DNA of 64,000 nucleotides from Lophius americanus (GCA_037951165.1 JBBDHG010000186.1:453501-517500), one strand, 5' to 3'; positions 45,366 to 56,300 are shown, counted from the stretch's first letter. The notes: generated by a model from the sequence alone, not told the origin. A program made the numbers and translations.

Positions 45366-46317
45366 CCGTGCACGTACATAAGGCTTCATGGCGAGACAGA
45401 GAAGACGTCCCTCCATGTCTGCGTTTACCTCACAGTGTTGTGCATTACAAGCGCTCACATCCTGCAGCATCTGTCTCCTTCTGTAAGACCAATCTGTTTT
45501 CTTTCACATCTCCATTGTTGTGCCGCTGCAGCTCTAAGTCTACTGGTGGGATGTGTGCAGAGGCTGAGACGTGTGGGAAGATGAAGCCCGAGGCTTTGTC
45601 GCGGACGTCAGAGGTCAGAGTCTGGAGCTTATAGGCATCCAGAGATTTCCGCGAGGACACCAGCAGGGTTTAATTAGAGGAAATGCAGCATTTCTACAGT
45701 CAAACATCAGTTCCCATCCTGCAGCTTAGGAGGAAGAGCCTGATTCCGTTAACAAATTACAGCAAAATGGCTTTAATCACCAGAGTTACACACCAGCCAC
45801 CAGCCGCGCTCAGGGAGTCTGGTCATGTGTTTCTTGTTGGCCGTCACGGCGCAGCAGATGACACAGCTCTTGAAGCCATCAGGGTCCATCAAAATGTTCT
45901 TAGGCGTGTGCGGTGTATATTTAGGAGTCAAATAAAAACCCTGGCCTTGCCCCTCCTCGCCATTCTGGAAGGGAAGGCGAGAGATTCCAGGGCGGCTCTG
46001 AACAGATCCAATGCCACATAAAAGATTTTTGTGCACACATGTCACCCAAGATCTCGTATAAATAGTTTGTTGTTTCATGTGCAGACATCCTAATAGATGA
46101 CTAAAAATATAATCATTACATTACATTTAAAAAAAAAGTGTTGGAATAACAAACGAGTTAGCAGTTGAGTTCATTCTATTGATAATATTAATAGTAATAA
46201 TTGTTATTATTTCTCTCCGTCTGACCCGTCGTTAAGAGTCGGGGGGGAATGGAGGACCCTGCAACATGTGGACTGGAAGGCTTGGATGGAACCGAGGATC
46301 TTCAAATATGAAATGTG
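45366..46317. other. Non-coding stretch, no gene recognised
   Basis: Frames at 45683-46021 (plus) and 45773-46078 (minus) overlap on opposite strands. No domain. Confidence 0.35.
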
Positions 46318-46400
46318 TTTATTTGACCTTTATTTAAGCAGGAAGTTGAGATTAAACATCTCTTTTACAAGAGAGGCCTGAACCAGGTAGCAGCCAATCA
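46318..46400 (+). repeat. Fish interspersed repeat (GCAGGAAG...GAGATTAAACATCTC), copy 2
   Basis: 'ttatttgacctttatttaag', 'caggaagttgagattaaaca', 'tctcttttacaagagaggcc', 'tgaaccaggtagcagcc'. Better preserved than the copy at 18839-18925. Confidence 0.7.
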
Positions 46401-46498
46401 CACATCTAAAAAAGCAACATGGTAAACCAAACATTTTTATTTTAATGAATAACCAGGAGAAACGTATCTAATACTGACCACCTCACTCCGCTCCAGCC

Positions 46499-46538
46499 TC
46501 TCCTCTCCTCTCCTCTCCTCTCCTCTCCTCTCCTCTCA
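46499..46538 (+). repeat. (TCTCC)n microsatellite
   Basis: Seven to eight 'ctcct' pentamers. Confidence 0.95.
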
Positions 46539-47912
46539 CACTGATGTTTGCGTCACTTGTGCCAGTAGTAAGTGAAAATGAAGTTCAAGTTTCTTATTTG
46601 TCCAAACACCAAGGAACTGGGCGTCATATGGAAGAAAAACACATCAGACATGAAAAAGTCGAAACTGTGATTTTCATGCGCTGAACATAGAAAGTGAGCC
46701 GTCAGGTTCTGTTCCTGATGGACGGATCCATTAACGGGCTCCTCGTTGCAGCGGCTGGTAGGAATAATTGAATTAAAATCCCAGTGTGGAGTCAGCTGAC
46801 GGGATTTGTCAGGCAGCAGCAGGAGAAGTGAGGAGAGGGAAAACATGAAGCTGAAGGAAAGCAGAGCCAGAGGGTTAATTCACATGAATCAATGTTGACT
46901 TAAAGCAGAGGAGGAGGGAGGAGGGGGAGGGGGAGGAGTCTACCTGCTCTGGCTGCACTCGTCCTCCTCCCTGTGTTTTCGGGTATTTCAAGTATCCTGT
47001 CTTTATGTTGGTGCATGTAAACACTGTAACCACACTTCAGAATCCGGGAAAGACCATCCTGATTGTGAGAACATGGAAACTGTAGCTTGAGGTCTCACAA
47101 AAGGTCTTTTCCCGCTTTCTGGATTACAATGACCTTATATATATGCCGCAAATCCTTCATTACTGTGCACATACAAATCATTTTTGCTATAAAAACATGT
47201 TTGTTTGTCACTATTTAATCTCTATACCTCCACTCTGCGCCCGCTGAACCTGTTCCACAAAACCTGAAAACTTTCATCTCCAATCAGAACGCCTGTGATT
47301 TATCACCTTCTAGATGCAGCCGGAGAAAAGCGGTTATTAAATCAAGTGGGGTTGTCCTAACAATGTATGGACGTCGCGGGGAGTGAAACAATAATACAAT
47401 AGTTATAATAATAATGCTTCAGTGCAGCGGCTCCACCACACCACTAGATGGAGTTTGAGCGTTGGAGTTGCTGTGACAGGACGTGATAATCAGAGAGTAA
47501 AAGTAAGATCCTTCAATCATTCAGTTCAAAACAGAGCATCAGAAACATATGCCTATAAGTATTTACACAATACACGGGTTAATTTTCTATGTTTTATTTT
47601 GTTACTGTGGTTGCGCTGTTAATGCTAATTCTGTTAGCATGTATATGTGAATTCCCATACATGTTAGCATTAAGCTAACGGACTAAACACTTTGTTTACA
47701 CATTGCTTTGATAGTTATTTTTATAATATTTTGAGTTAGTATGGCATTAAACTGGTTTCTGGTTACCTAATATGTTTAAAAATAAAATGTGTGACTTATT
47801 TCTATGTTTTTATGGTTTTGGGGGGCAATAAATGTTCCGACTGCACCTGGAAGCTTTTGTTTCACAATTAAAGAACTGTTTACCTGTCCGCCAAAGTGAA
47901 CACTTCCGTATC
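46539..47912. other. Non-coding stretch with a G-rich patch
   Basis: At 46906-46938 the plus strand reads 'gaggaggagggaggaggggg' and continues G-rich; several G3-G5 runs could form a quadruplex. No coding region supported. Confidence 0.4.
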
Positions 47913-48020
47913 AGATTAATATCTTAGCAGGATAATATCGTAACGGGATAATATTGTATCGGAATAATATCGTATTAGGATAATATCGTATGGGGATAAT
48001 ATTGTATCAGGATGATATCT
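47913..48020 (+). repeat. 16-bp repeat (GATAATATCGTATCGG), about 7 units
   Basis: Units read 'gataatatcgtaacgg', 'gataatattgtatcgg', 'aataatatcgtattag', 'gataatatcgtatggg', 'gataatattgtatcag'. Part of the variation is CG/TG. Confidence 0.9.
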
Positions 48021-49332
48021 TTTTCATCTTCACTCTGAGTACCAGCTCCTATGATTTTTCTTTTGTGACTGAAGCATCACCATCATTTTGTATCGCGGCT
48101 TAAGTACTGCGACAAGATCGCAGTAAAAAATATCGCGTTAAATCCCATCCTACTGGATTTTGTGATGTTTCATTGAGCGTTTTTCGAAAAGAAAAGGAAT
48201 CCCAGAGAAATGAAGTGAGGATGAAAACAGTCGCCTGTGTTGGAGGCAGTTTTTGTTTGAATCTGTGTTTGTTTGTTAGAATAAATTAATTCCCAGAGGA
48301 TTATAAAGTGACTTCTCAGACTGAAGGAAAGCAGAGCTTTCCCTCTCTGTTCCCATACTGGCCCGGTCCGAAGCCTCCGCCTCTTTCCATCTGGACTGTC
48401 AGTGTTTACTGACAGAAGAGGCATGAAGTCATTCTCAGCTCACAGTTTCATCAAACTCTTCCAGCGGTTCTGTCTCTCGGTCTGGGAATGAGAGGCCGCC
48501 CTCTGGTACCACTTAGACCCGTGAGGTTGAGAAGGGCCGGGTTGGGTTTACCCTGGACGGGTCTCATTCCTAAACATCATAAATCTATTTAGGACAGAAG
48601 AAGGATGCCCGCTGTCTGTCGCGCCGTAATAACTAAACGCCGTTTTCGGACGGATGCTAAGAAAACGTGGCTCCAGGGTTTGTCTTTGACATCAGGGACA
48701 CCCTGGCAGCAAAGTTGTATCTTCTGCTGGAGATGTGGATTCAGGAATCCAAACACACTGTATTTGCAAACCAAGCCCTGCAGCATTTTCACACTTATCA
48801 ATCACATGACAAAAAGGATGCTGGAACTGCGTCCGACTGGTGAGCAGAAACCCCCTGGGGGACCGCCGTGAATGTGAACATGCCATCTTTATCATTCCCT
48901 GTGTAACCCCACGTCTATCAGATGTGACTGTATACCTACTGCAGGTGAAATGTGAGCCATCTCCTCATGATATCCATCCCTCTTCTCTTTCATGTCTGCT
49001 GACCCGTCTCTGCACACCGCCGATACAGGTAAGAGAATTCTTCCCGCAGATAAACGCACTGATCTTGAGTCCAGTTGAGCCCGGTGGGGTATGGGAAAGG
49101 TTGGACTCTTATGTCGTAGCGTGTGCCGTGTCAACAGAGCGGGTTGTAGTTCCAGCATTCCTGCAGACGTGCTGGAACAATCCCACCCAGCCTGCTCGAC
49201 TGCATTCAGCTCTGCTCCATCAGTCTGTGTCCTCACAAGTACCGGTTCTGCTCTGCAGGTCCAGAGCTGCAGAGTCCCACACAGATCTGGTGCTTTCAGC
49301 TTAGCAGCGTTCTATTCAGCTTATCAATCTAG
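48021..49332. other. Non-coding stretch, no gene recognised
   Basis: Frames at 48605-48871, 48840-49304 and 48892-49236 overlap in both strands and different frames; none shows a known domain. The longest (154 codons, 48840-49304, plus) has no splice or family support. Confidence 0.35.
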
Positions 49333-51992
49333 CCAGAGGTGGGAAGTAACTAAGTACAAATACTCAATTCCTGCTCCTTAGTAGAGTGTTCAGGTACTTC
49401 TGCGTTACTTGAGTATTTGTCCTCGTATAACTCTTTATAACTCCCTACATTTCAGCATGAGTATCGGTACTTTTTACTCCTTACCATTTTAAAACCTGGA
49501 GTCAGTATTCTTCACTGTGAGTCATTCTGTGTTTTCCTGCAAACAGTCAGAACCAGTCCGATGTTTGGACTCGGTGTTCTCTTCACTTCAATGCTACACT
49601 TATCCTTCATACTCTTTTGTACTATCACTTTTTATTTGGATTCTTTTCACATGTTTTATATTATTCCTGCTTATTAAATACCTTCTACTTTTATATTTCG
49701 TTTACTTTGTTACAAATACATTGGATTTTACACTTTTTTCTTTCTTTTTTTTAAAATTAAACCACTACTTTCTACTTTTACTCTAATACATTATTTTCAC
49801 TTTTCACTTTTTTGTATTTTTTTTTACATTTATTAGATGGTATAGTTTTTTACATAAAAAACTACTGTTTTTATTTCTATTCTTTTTTTTTTTTAACTTT
49901 CATACCACCACTTTCTAATTTTCCATTATTCCTCCTGCTTTTACGGTTTTTACTCACAGACTTATACTTGTGTTTACTTTCATACTTCTGGTACTTACGT
50001 CCCTGCTGCCTCTGATCTGGGATCAGCAGCAGAATCCTCTGAATCTCTGGCAGCTGTTCCCGCCGAAGGCCTTCAAGGCCAAACCAAAGTTCTGGATGCA
50101 GAGACATCTGGGTGTAGATGTTTCTGACTGATGTAGATGTTTTTGACTGATCTAGGTGTTTTTGACTGATCTAGATGTTTTAACTGACAGATGTTTTTGA
50201 CTGTTTTTAACTGATCTAGATGTTTTTGACTGTTTTTGATGTTTTTGACTGATGTAGATAATTTGACTGATGTAGATGTTTTGAGTGATTTAAATGTTTT
50301 TGACAGATGTAGATGTTTTTGACTGATGTAGATAATTTGACTGATGTAGATGTTTCTGACTGATGTAGATGTTTTTGACTGATCTAGATGTTTTTCACTG
50401 ATAGATGTTTTTGAGTGATGGAGATGTTTTTGACTGATCTAGATGTTTTTGACTGATCTAGATGTTTTTGACTGATCTAGATGTTTTTCACTGATAGATG
50501 TTTTTGACTGTTTTTGACTGATCTAGATGTTTTAACTGATAGATGTTTTTGACTGTTTTTGACTGATCTAGATGTTTTAACTGATAGATGTTTTTGACTG
50601 TTTTTGATGTTTTTGACTGATGTAGATAATTTGACTGATGTAGATGTTTTGAGTGATTTAAATGTTTTTGACAGATGTAGATGTTTTTGACTGATGTAGA
50701 TAATTTGACTGATGTAGATGTTTCTGACTGATGTAGATGTTTTTGACTGATCTAGATGTTTTTCACTGATAGATATTTTTGAGTGATGGAGATGTTTTTG
50801 AGTGATGGAGATGTTTTTGAGTGATCTAGATGTTTTTGACTGATCTAGATGTTTTTGACTGATCTAGATGTTTTTCACTGATAGATGTTTTTGAGTGATG
50901 GAGATGTTTTTGAGTGATGGAGATGTTTTTGAGTGATGGAGATGTGTTTGACTGATGGAGATGTTTGACTGATCTAGATGTTTTTGACTGTTTTTGATGT
51001 TTTTGACAGATGTAGATGTTTTTGACAGATGTAGATGTTTTTGACTGATGTAGATAATTTGACTGATATAGATGTTTCTGACTGATGTAGATGTTTTTGA
51101 CTGATCCAGATGTTTCTGACTGATCTAGATGTTTTTCACTGATAGATGTTTTTGAGTGATGGAGATGTTTATGAGTGATGGAGATGTTTTTGACTGGTGT
51201 AGATGTTTTTCACTGATGGAGATGTTTTGACTGATCTAGATGTTTTTGACTGTTTTTGATGTTTTTGAGTGATGTAGATGTTTTTGACTGATGTAAATAG
51301 TTTGACTGATGAAGATGTTTTGAGGGTTGTAGATGTTTTTGACTGATGGAGATGTTTTTGACAGATGTAGATGTTTTTGACTGATGTAGATAATTTGACT
51401 GATATAGATGTTTCTGACTGATGTAGATGTTTTTGACTGATCCAGATGTTTTTGACTGATCTAGATGTTTTTCACTGATGTTTTTGAGTGATGGAGATGT
51501 TTTTGAGTGATGGAGATGTTTTTGACTGATGTAGATGTTTTTCACTGATGGAGATGTTTTGACTGATCTAGATGTTTTTGATGTTTTTGAGTGATGTAGA
51601 TGTTTTTGACTGATGTAAATACTTTGACTGATGAAGATGTTTTGAGGGTTGTAGATGTTTTTGACTGATGGAGATGTTTTTGACAGATAGGGATGTTTCA
51701 ATATCAAAGAATGAGGTTTTTTGTTTGGATTTATTCCCATGTGAATTGTCACCTTTACGTTTCTACCTCTGTGAGCTGCTTTTAATCTCAATGAGACTTT
51801 TATGCTTCTTTTCAATTTTAATAGGACTCCTTTTTTTTCTACTTCTTCTGACTTTCAGGACATTTCAGAGTCTACACCTTTTCTCCAGTACTTAAGTAAA
51901 TACGTTGAATCGATACACGACTTTTACCAGACTAGTAAAAGTCTACTATTATTGTACTCAAATACTGAATGTGTGACTTCTACCGCCGCTGG
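49333..51992 (+). mobile_element. MITE with AAGTAACTAAGTACAAATACTC end, interrupted by a satellite
   Basis: The left end reads 'ccagaggtgggaagtaacta', 'agtacaaatactcaattcct'. The right end reads 'gtactcaaatactgaatgtg', 'tgacttctaccgccgctgg'. Reversed, the right end gives 'ccagcggcggtagaagtcac', which pairs with the left terminus allowing one or two indels. 'GGTGGxAAGTAACTAAGTAC' and the following 'caggtacttctgcgttactt', 'gagtatttgtcc' and 'ctacatttca' boxes are typical of a very abundant fish MITE. 'tctag' occurs next to both ends (offset by one base on the right), a possible target duplication. The T-rich interior (49600-50000) also fits. No transposase is present. Confidence 0.65.
50109..51690 (+). 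repeat. Satellite array (TGATCTAGATGTTTTTGAC, about 19-bp units) with higher-order blocks
   Basis: Basic units are 'tgatctagatgtttttgac', 'tgatgtagataatttgac', 'tgatagatgtttttgag' and 'tgatggagatgtttttgag'. Blocks of many units are repeated: the start 'gactgtttttgatgtttttg' followed by 'actgatgtagataattt' occurs at 50228 and 50596 (368 bp apart), and a block containing 'actgatatagatgtttctga' starts near 51023 and 51360 (337 bp apart). A minus-strand frame rich in S-K-T-S-H-Q (51210-51815) is a by-product. The array lies inside the MITE above. Confidence 0.95.
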
Positions 51993-52917
51993 TTCTAGCC
52001 CCCAAACTGCAGGTAAATAGGCGGGTCTTCATCCCTCCTGCTTCTTACTTTAGACCCAGAGAGCACACATTTTAGATTATCTAATTTTAGAGTTGCAAGA
52101 TTTTTTTTCCCAGCAAATTCATCAAACGGTCCCGTTGCTGCTTCATGTGCTGCTCAATGCAGAATGACAAATTGGAATTTGGCGTTTTCCATGACTAATC
52201 CACGGGAGAGGCCCGACTGCTATCATGAGATCCACTCTGATTGAGGGCTTCTGGGAATCGGAGTTTATTGCTGGTGGATGACCCGCAGCCAGTGGTTCAG
52301 AGAAGAGAGAATCTTGGTATTCCTTGCTGGAAAGTCAGCGTGGCTGTAGTAACGTAATTATCTCTGGAGTCTGTGTCAGGAGGAAAGAGTCCGCCAGACG
52401 TGGGATTCTTCCTGTGGTCCGCTCGGAGCAGCGCTCAACTGTTCATCCGTTCTGTTGAAAACAAAACAAGCTCTTTGAGAAGTGGGTCGAGTCTCACGTC
52501 AGTAAAATAAATTCTTATGCAATTATTTCACCTCTTAAGTTCTTGATCTAGAATCAGTGTTGAACCGATTTCAGTTGTGGCTCTTTTTTTTTGTAGTTGG
52601 CCAAGGTTTGATTATAATTAAGCTTCATTCGTAGACGGCATAAAACAGCATTATTCGATGTAAGTGCACAGAGCTAGCAGCACTGAGCTAGCCCCTTAGC
52701 TTCACTTTAATCATTTTCGCCTGAAGACCCAAATTTGGGCGCTTATAAATAGTATGTTTGGTATATTTTTCACTGGAGACAATGCTAGATTTTTTTAAAT
52801 GGTCATGTAAGTCAACTTAAATCAATACCAACAAACAAGTACAAAACAGGAAATAAAAAAGAGGAACAGACTGAACAATTAAATATTAAAATACAGCACA
52901 GACCATGTAGATTTTTA
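51993..52917. other. Non-coding stretch, no gene recognised
   Basis: No coding region supported. The right end (from about 52780) may be the 5' part of the dispersed repeat that follows. Confidence 0.4.
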
Positions 52918-53065
52918 TAAGTCACAACCAAAGGTTGTAGTGTGTTTCTGTAGCTCCCTCTAGTGGACACAGCCGCTATTTTGATGCCAAAAACCCTTTT
53001 GCCACATTTTGGTTCCATTGTCTGGCTACTTGGTCCAAAAGGAGTCTTCCTGATTCTGTCCCTAC
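52918..53065 (+). repeat. Dispersed repeat, copy 3 (CTAGTGGAC family)
   Basis: 'aagtcacaaccaaaggttgt', 'agctccctctagtggacaca', 'gccacattttggttcc', 'ggtccaaaaggagtcttcct', 'gattctgtc'. It aligns with copy 2 over its length. It ends exactly where the 21-bp satellite begins. Confidence 0.8.
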
Positions 53066-54010
53066 TACTCACAGATAGTAACAGATTACTCACAGATAGT
53101 AACAGATTACTCACAGATAGTAACAGATTACTCACACATAGTAACAGATTACTCACACATAGTAATAGATTACTCATACATACTAAACGATTACTCACAG
53201 ATAGTAACAGATTACTCACACATAGTAACAGATTACTCACACATAGTAACAGATTACTCACACATAGTAATAGATTACTCATACATAGTAACAGATTACT
53301 CACAGATAGTAACAGATTACTCACACATAGTAACAGATTACTCACACATAGTAACAGATTACTCACACATAGTAACAGATTACTCACACATAGTAATAGA
53401 TTACTCATACATAGTAACAGATTACTCACAGATAGTAACAGATTACTCACACATAGTAACAGATTACTCACACATAGTAACAGATTACTCATACATAGTA
53501 ACAGATTACTCACAGATAGTAACAGATTACTCACACATAGTAACAGATTACTCACACATAGTAACAGATTACTCACACATAGTAACAGATTACTCACACA
53601 TAGTAATAGATTACTCGGACATAGTAACAGATTACTCACACATAGTAACAGATTACTCACACATAGTAACAGATTACTCAAACATAGTAACAGATTACTC
53701 ATACATAGTAACAGATTACTCACAGATAGTAACAGATTACTCATACATAGTAACAGATCACTCACAGATAGTAACAGATTACTCACACATAGTAACAGAT
53801 TACTCACACATAGTAACAGATTACTCACACATAGTAATAGATTACTCGGACATAGTAACAGATTACTCACACATAGTAATAGATTACTCACAGATAGTAA
53901 CAGATTACTCACAGATAGTAACAGACTACTCATACATAGTAACAGATTACTCACACATAGTAACAGATTACTCACACATAGTAACAGATTACTCATACAT
54001 AGTAACAGGT
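53066..54010 (+). repeat. 21-bp satellite array, about 45 units, higher-order structure
   Basis: The unit is 'gattactcacacatagtaac' plus 'a'. Main variants at the 'cacacatag' position are 'cacagatag' (D), 'cacacatag' (H), 'catacatag' (I) and 'cggacatag' (G). The order shows repeating D-H-H-(H)-(H)-I blocks: D H H H I, D H H H H I, D H H I, D H H H H G. So 4-6-unit blocks were copied. Because 21 is divisible by three, frames of 394 codons (minus; SNLLLCV) and 349 codons (plus; SNRLLTH) cross the array. These are the longest frames in the window and I do not regard them as genes. Confidence 0.97.
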
Positions 54011-55024
54011 AAATTGTTCATGACATTTGACCTCTATCTTGATAGTCTTGTTGATCCGTGTTTTAGAGTCAGCAGCTGTAAATTGACCCACATTTGACTC
54101 TTGAAATCATTTCTTCTTTTTTTTTTGTAAAAAAAAAATCTCTAGGTTTCAGGTTTTCCAGACGGTTTTTCTCCTGCTGTTTTTGTTGGTTGATGATATG
54201 AGACATTTATCAAAGACAAATATTGGATCAGTGTATCATGCAGGTGTGTGTCTGGACTGTATGGTGTGTGAGTGTGTGCGTGTGAGTCAGAAAATCCAAC
54301 ACTGATATGTAATCAGTGTTTCTGATAAGTGTCCCACGCAGACACCCAGATGAAGGTTTGCTCTCAACACCTTGCTGTTTTCTCAGAGCCTTCGCACGCT
54401 GTCCACTCTTTGTGCTTCGGGCGGATCCAGTTCATTTCTGCTGAAGACTCTTTCATTTGCAGAATCACTATAGCAACATTTCTCTCCGGGTTTGCATTGT
54501 AGAGGAAATGATGACACTATACCCTTTTCGTCCCCGCTGTTTCATTTTATGATCATTTATGACACAGAATTGAGATTGAGACACAACAGCTGGCCTCCGC
54601 GATACTCATCAGGATTGTTATGCGATGTTTATTTGAAGGATTCACGCAGATGAAAACAGCTGCTCCGCTCCATATTTTAGCCCGTTAATCAAACAAACCC
54701 TGCAGTAATGAACCATCTCCAGGATTTACATATTGTGTCTGTGGATTTGTGTGTTTCACCACAGTGGCAGCCAAACGCTACCACTTCCGCCTTGTGGCAC
54801 CCCCGGCACGTGGCGTCGCCCACGGCATGTGAAGACACCGGCTGGTTCGATGGTTTTTAAAGGGCCATGCCGCCGTTTTACACCAATGGCTGACTGTGTT
54901 TGTGTGTATAACCATGACTTATTGGACTTTTTCAAATTTTACTTTTGAAGCGCTGGTCTGGATTTCTCATGTGATTCCTGTGATTTCATGAACTTAAATA
55001 AGATAAGGTGAAGAGATTTACAAC
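54011..55024. other. Non-coding stretch, no gene recognised
   Basis: No coding region supported. A short 'gtgtgtgagtgtgtgcgtgt' patch lies near 54263. Confidence 0.4.
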
Positions 55025-55160
55025 AATACTGACAGAAACACATAAAACCTACATTATTTTAATCCAAATAGAGAAAAATCTATTTTTATAATTAAAATAA
55101 ATCTGAATCGAAGCTCTATTTGGATTAAGATAATGTAGATTTTATGTGTTTCTAAGTATT
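55025..55160. repeat. Long inverted repeat (hairpin), 39-bp arms with two mismatches
   Basis: Left arm 55035-55073 starts 'gaaacacataaaacctacat' and ends 'aatccaaatagag'. Right arm 55114-55152 starts 'ctctatttggattaagataa' and ends 'tttatgtgtttc'. Only two positions mismatch (one forms a possible G-U pair). Outside, 'aatact' (55025-55030) pairs with 'agtatt' after a small bulge. The 40-nt interior is itself partly self-complementary ('tttttat' / 'aaaataaa'), so a nearly continuous hairpin of about 135 nt is possible. No target duplication or known TIR was found. Confidence 0.85.
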
Positions 55161-55625
55161 TATACCGAGATGTAGCTGAAACCAGAACTAAGTTAAAAAA
55201 GAAAGAAATAAGTTAAGAAATAAGTTTTCATTTAACAATTTACCATTTAATATACGTACATTATTTATTTCTCACGGGGATAAGGTGAAGGAAGTTCTAA
55301 TAATACTGCCTGATACATTAACAAATAGATCTATTGAAATACTTGAATACTGAAGTCAATGTCTAAGTATTTGTGTTTCAATGTAATCTCCATTTAAAGG
55401 TTCTCCTCCTCTCCTAGAGGAAATAAACATAATGGTTATCTTACACTTGAACTTTGAGTCATAGTTTCATAGATTAGATAACTAGAAGTCATTTCTAAAC
55501 GTGTCTATCCAAAGGAACAAAGGATAGCGGATGTGATTGTAGACAATGATATCTTTGACACTGTTTATATACTATATGTGTGTACTGTACATTAAGATCC
55601 TTGGATAAGGATGAGCCACTTCCCT
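55161..55625. other. Non-coding stretch, no gene recognised
   Basis: AT-rich, no coding region supported. Confidence 0.4.
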
Positions 55626-55676
55626 TTACACACTAAACTTTTAAGTTTAGTGTGTAACTTTAAGTTTAGTGTGTAA
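55626..55676. repeat. Perfect 15-bp palindrome arms plus a third copy of one arm
   Basis: 'ttacacactaaactt' (55626-55640), loop 'tt', then its exact complement 'aagtttagtgtgtaa' (55643-55657). After 4 bp the right arm is repeated ('aagtttagtgtgtaa', 55662-55676). Outer bases 'cctttaca' and 'tgtaaaagg' extend the symmetry with the third copy. Confidence 0.9.
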
Positions 55677-56300
55677 AAGGATTATATTCTGCAGCTTTTT
55701 AATTTATATAATAAACATCCGGGATACTTGCTAGTTTATCTGCAGCTTATGTTACATCGAGCGAGGCCTGGCCCTTTAAGAATGTGGCATTCTGGGTATT
55801 GTGTATCTAAACTCTGCGGGATTATGGGAATTGCTAAATGATAGCTTAGCTTTAGCTTGCCTAAGCTAAGCACTCATTCAACGCCTTAGAGGTCTAATGA
55901 GTTGCCGGAGAGCTAATATTACGTAGCACAAGTAGGAACAGGAGTGACGGTTTCCCTCTTCATGTCATCAGTTATGGTTTTAAAACATTCAAAAACATTT
56001 ACTCATTAGGGAGTTTTTTGTGGAGAAACACAGTTTTTCGTCCGTAACTTCAGTTGTGTCTAAATTTATCTCCTAAGAATCGCCTCCATGAAATCTGTCT
56101 TCTTTTATTCCTGAGCTCAGAAAATATAGTTAACTGTATTTATCTTCTTCATTGAGTCACTATGGGATCTGATCCTAGAACAGACTGATGACATCATAGA
56201 AACTTGATGGATTCTTCTTTGGAAACCGAAAGCGCTTTTTTCTTTTAATGAGATGGAATCAAGATAAGTGGTAAAAATTGTAATTTCTAAATTAACAGTA

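Noticed and set aside
34161..54010. Common origin of the 30-bp (34 kb) and 21-bp (53 kb) arrays, because both contain TGTTACTATGT (one on plus, one on minus)
   Set aside because: Only 11 bases are shared and the rest of the units do not align. With many AT-rich arrays in the window this can be chance.
53066..54010. TGAGTAA in every 21-bp unit as an AP-1-type site array
   Set aside because: It differs from TGAGTCA at a critical position, so AP-1 binding is not supported by sequence alone.
52812..54012. Open frames of 394 (minus) and 349 (plus) codons with 7-residue repeats
   Set aside because: They coincide with the 21-bp satellite; both strands are open for the same arithmetic reason. There is no signal peptide, domain or splice context.
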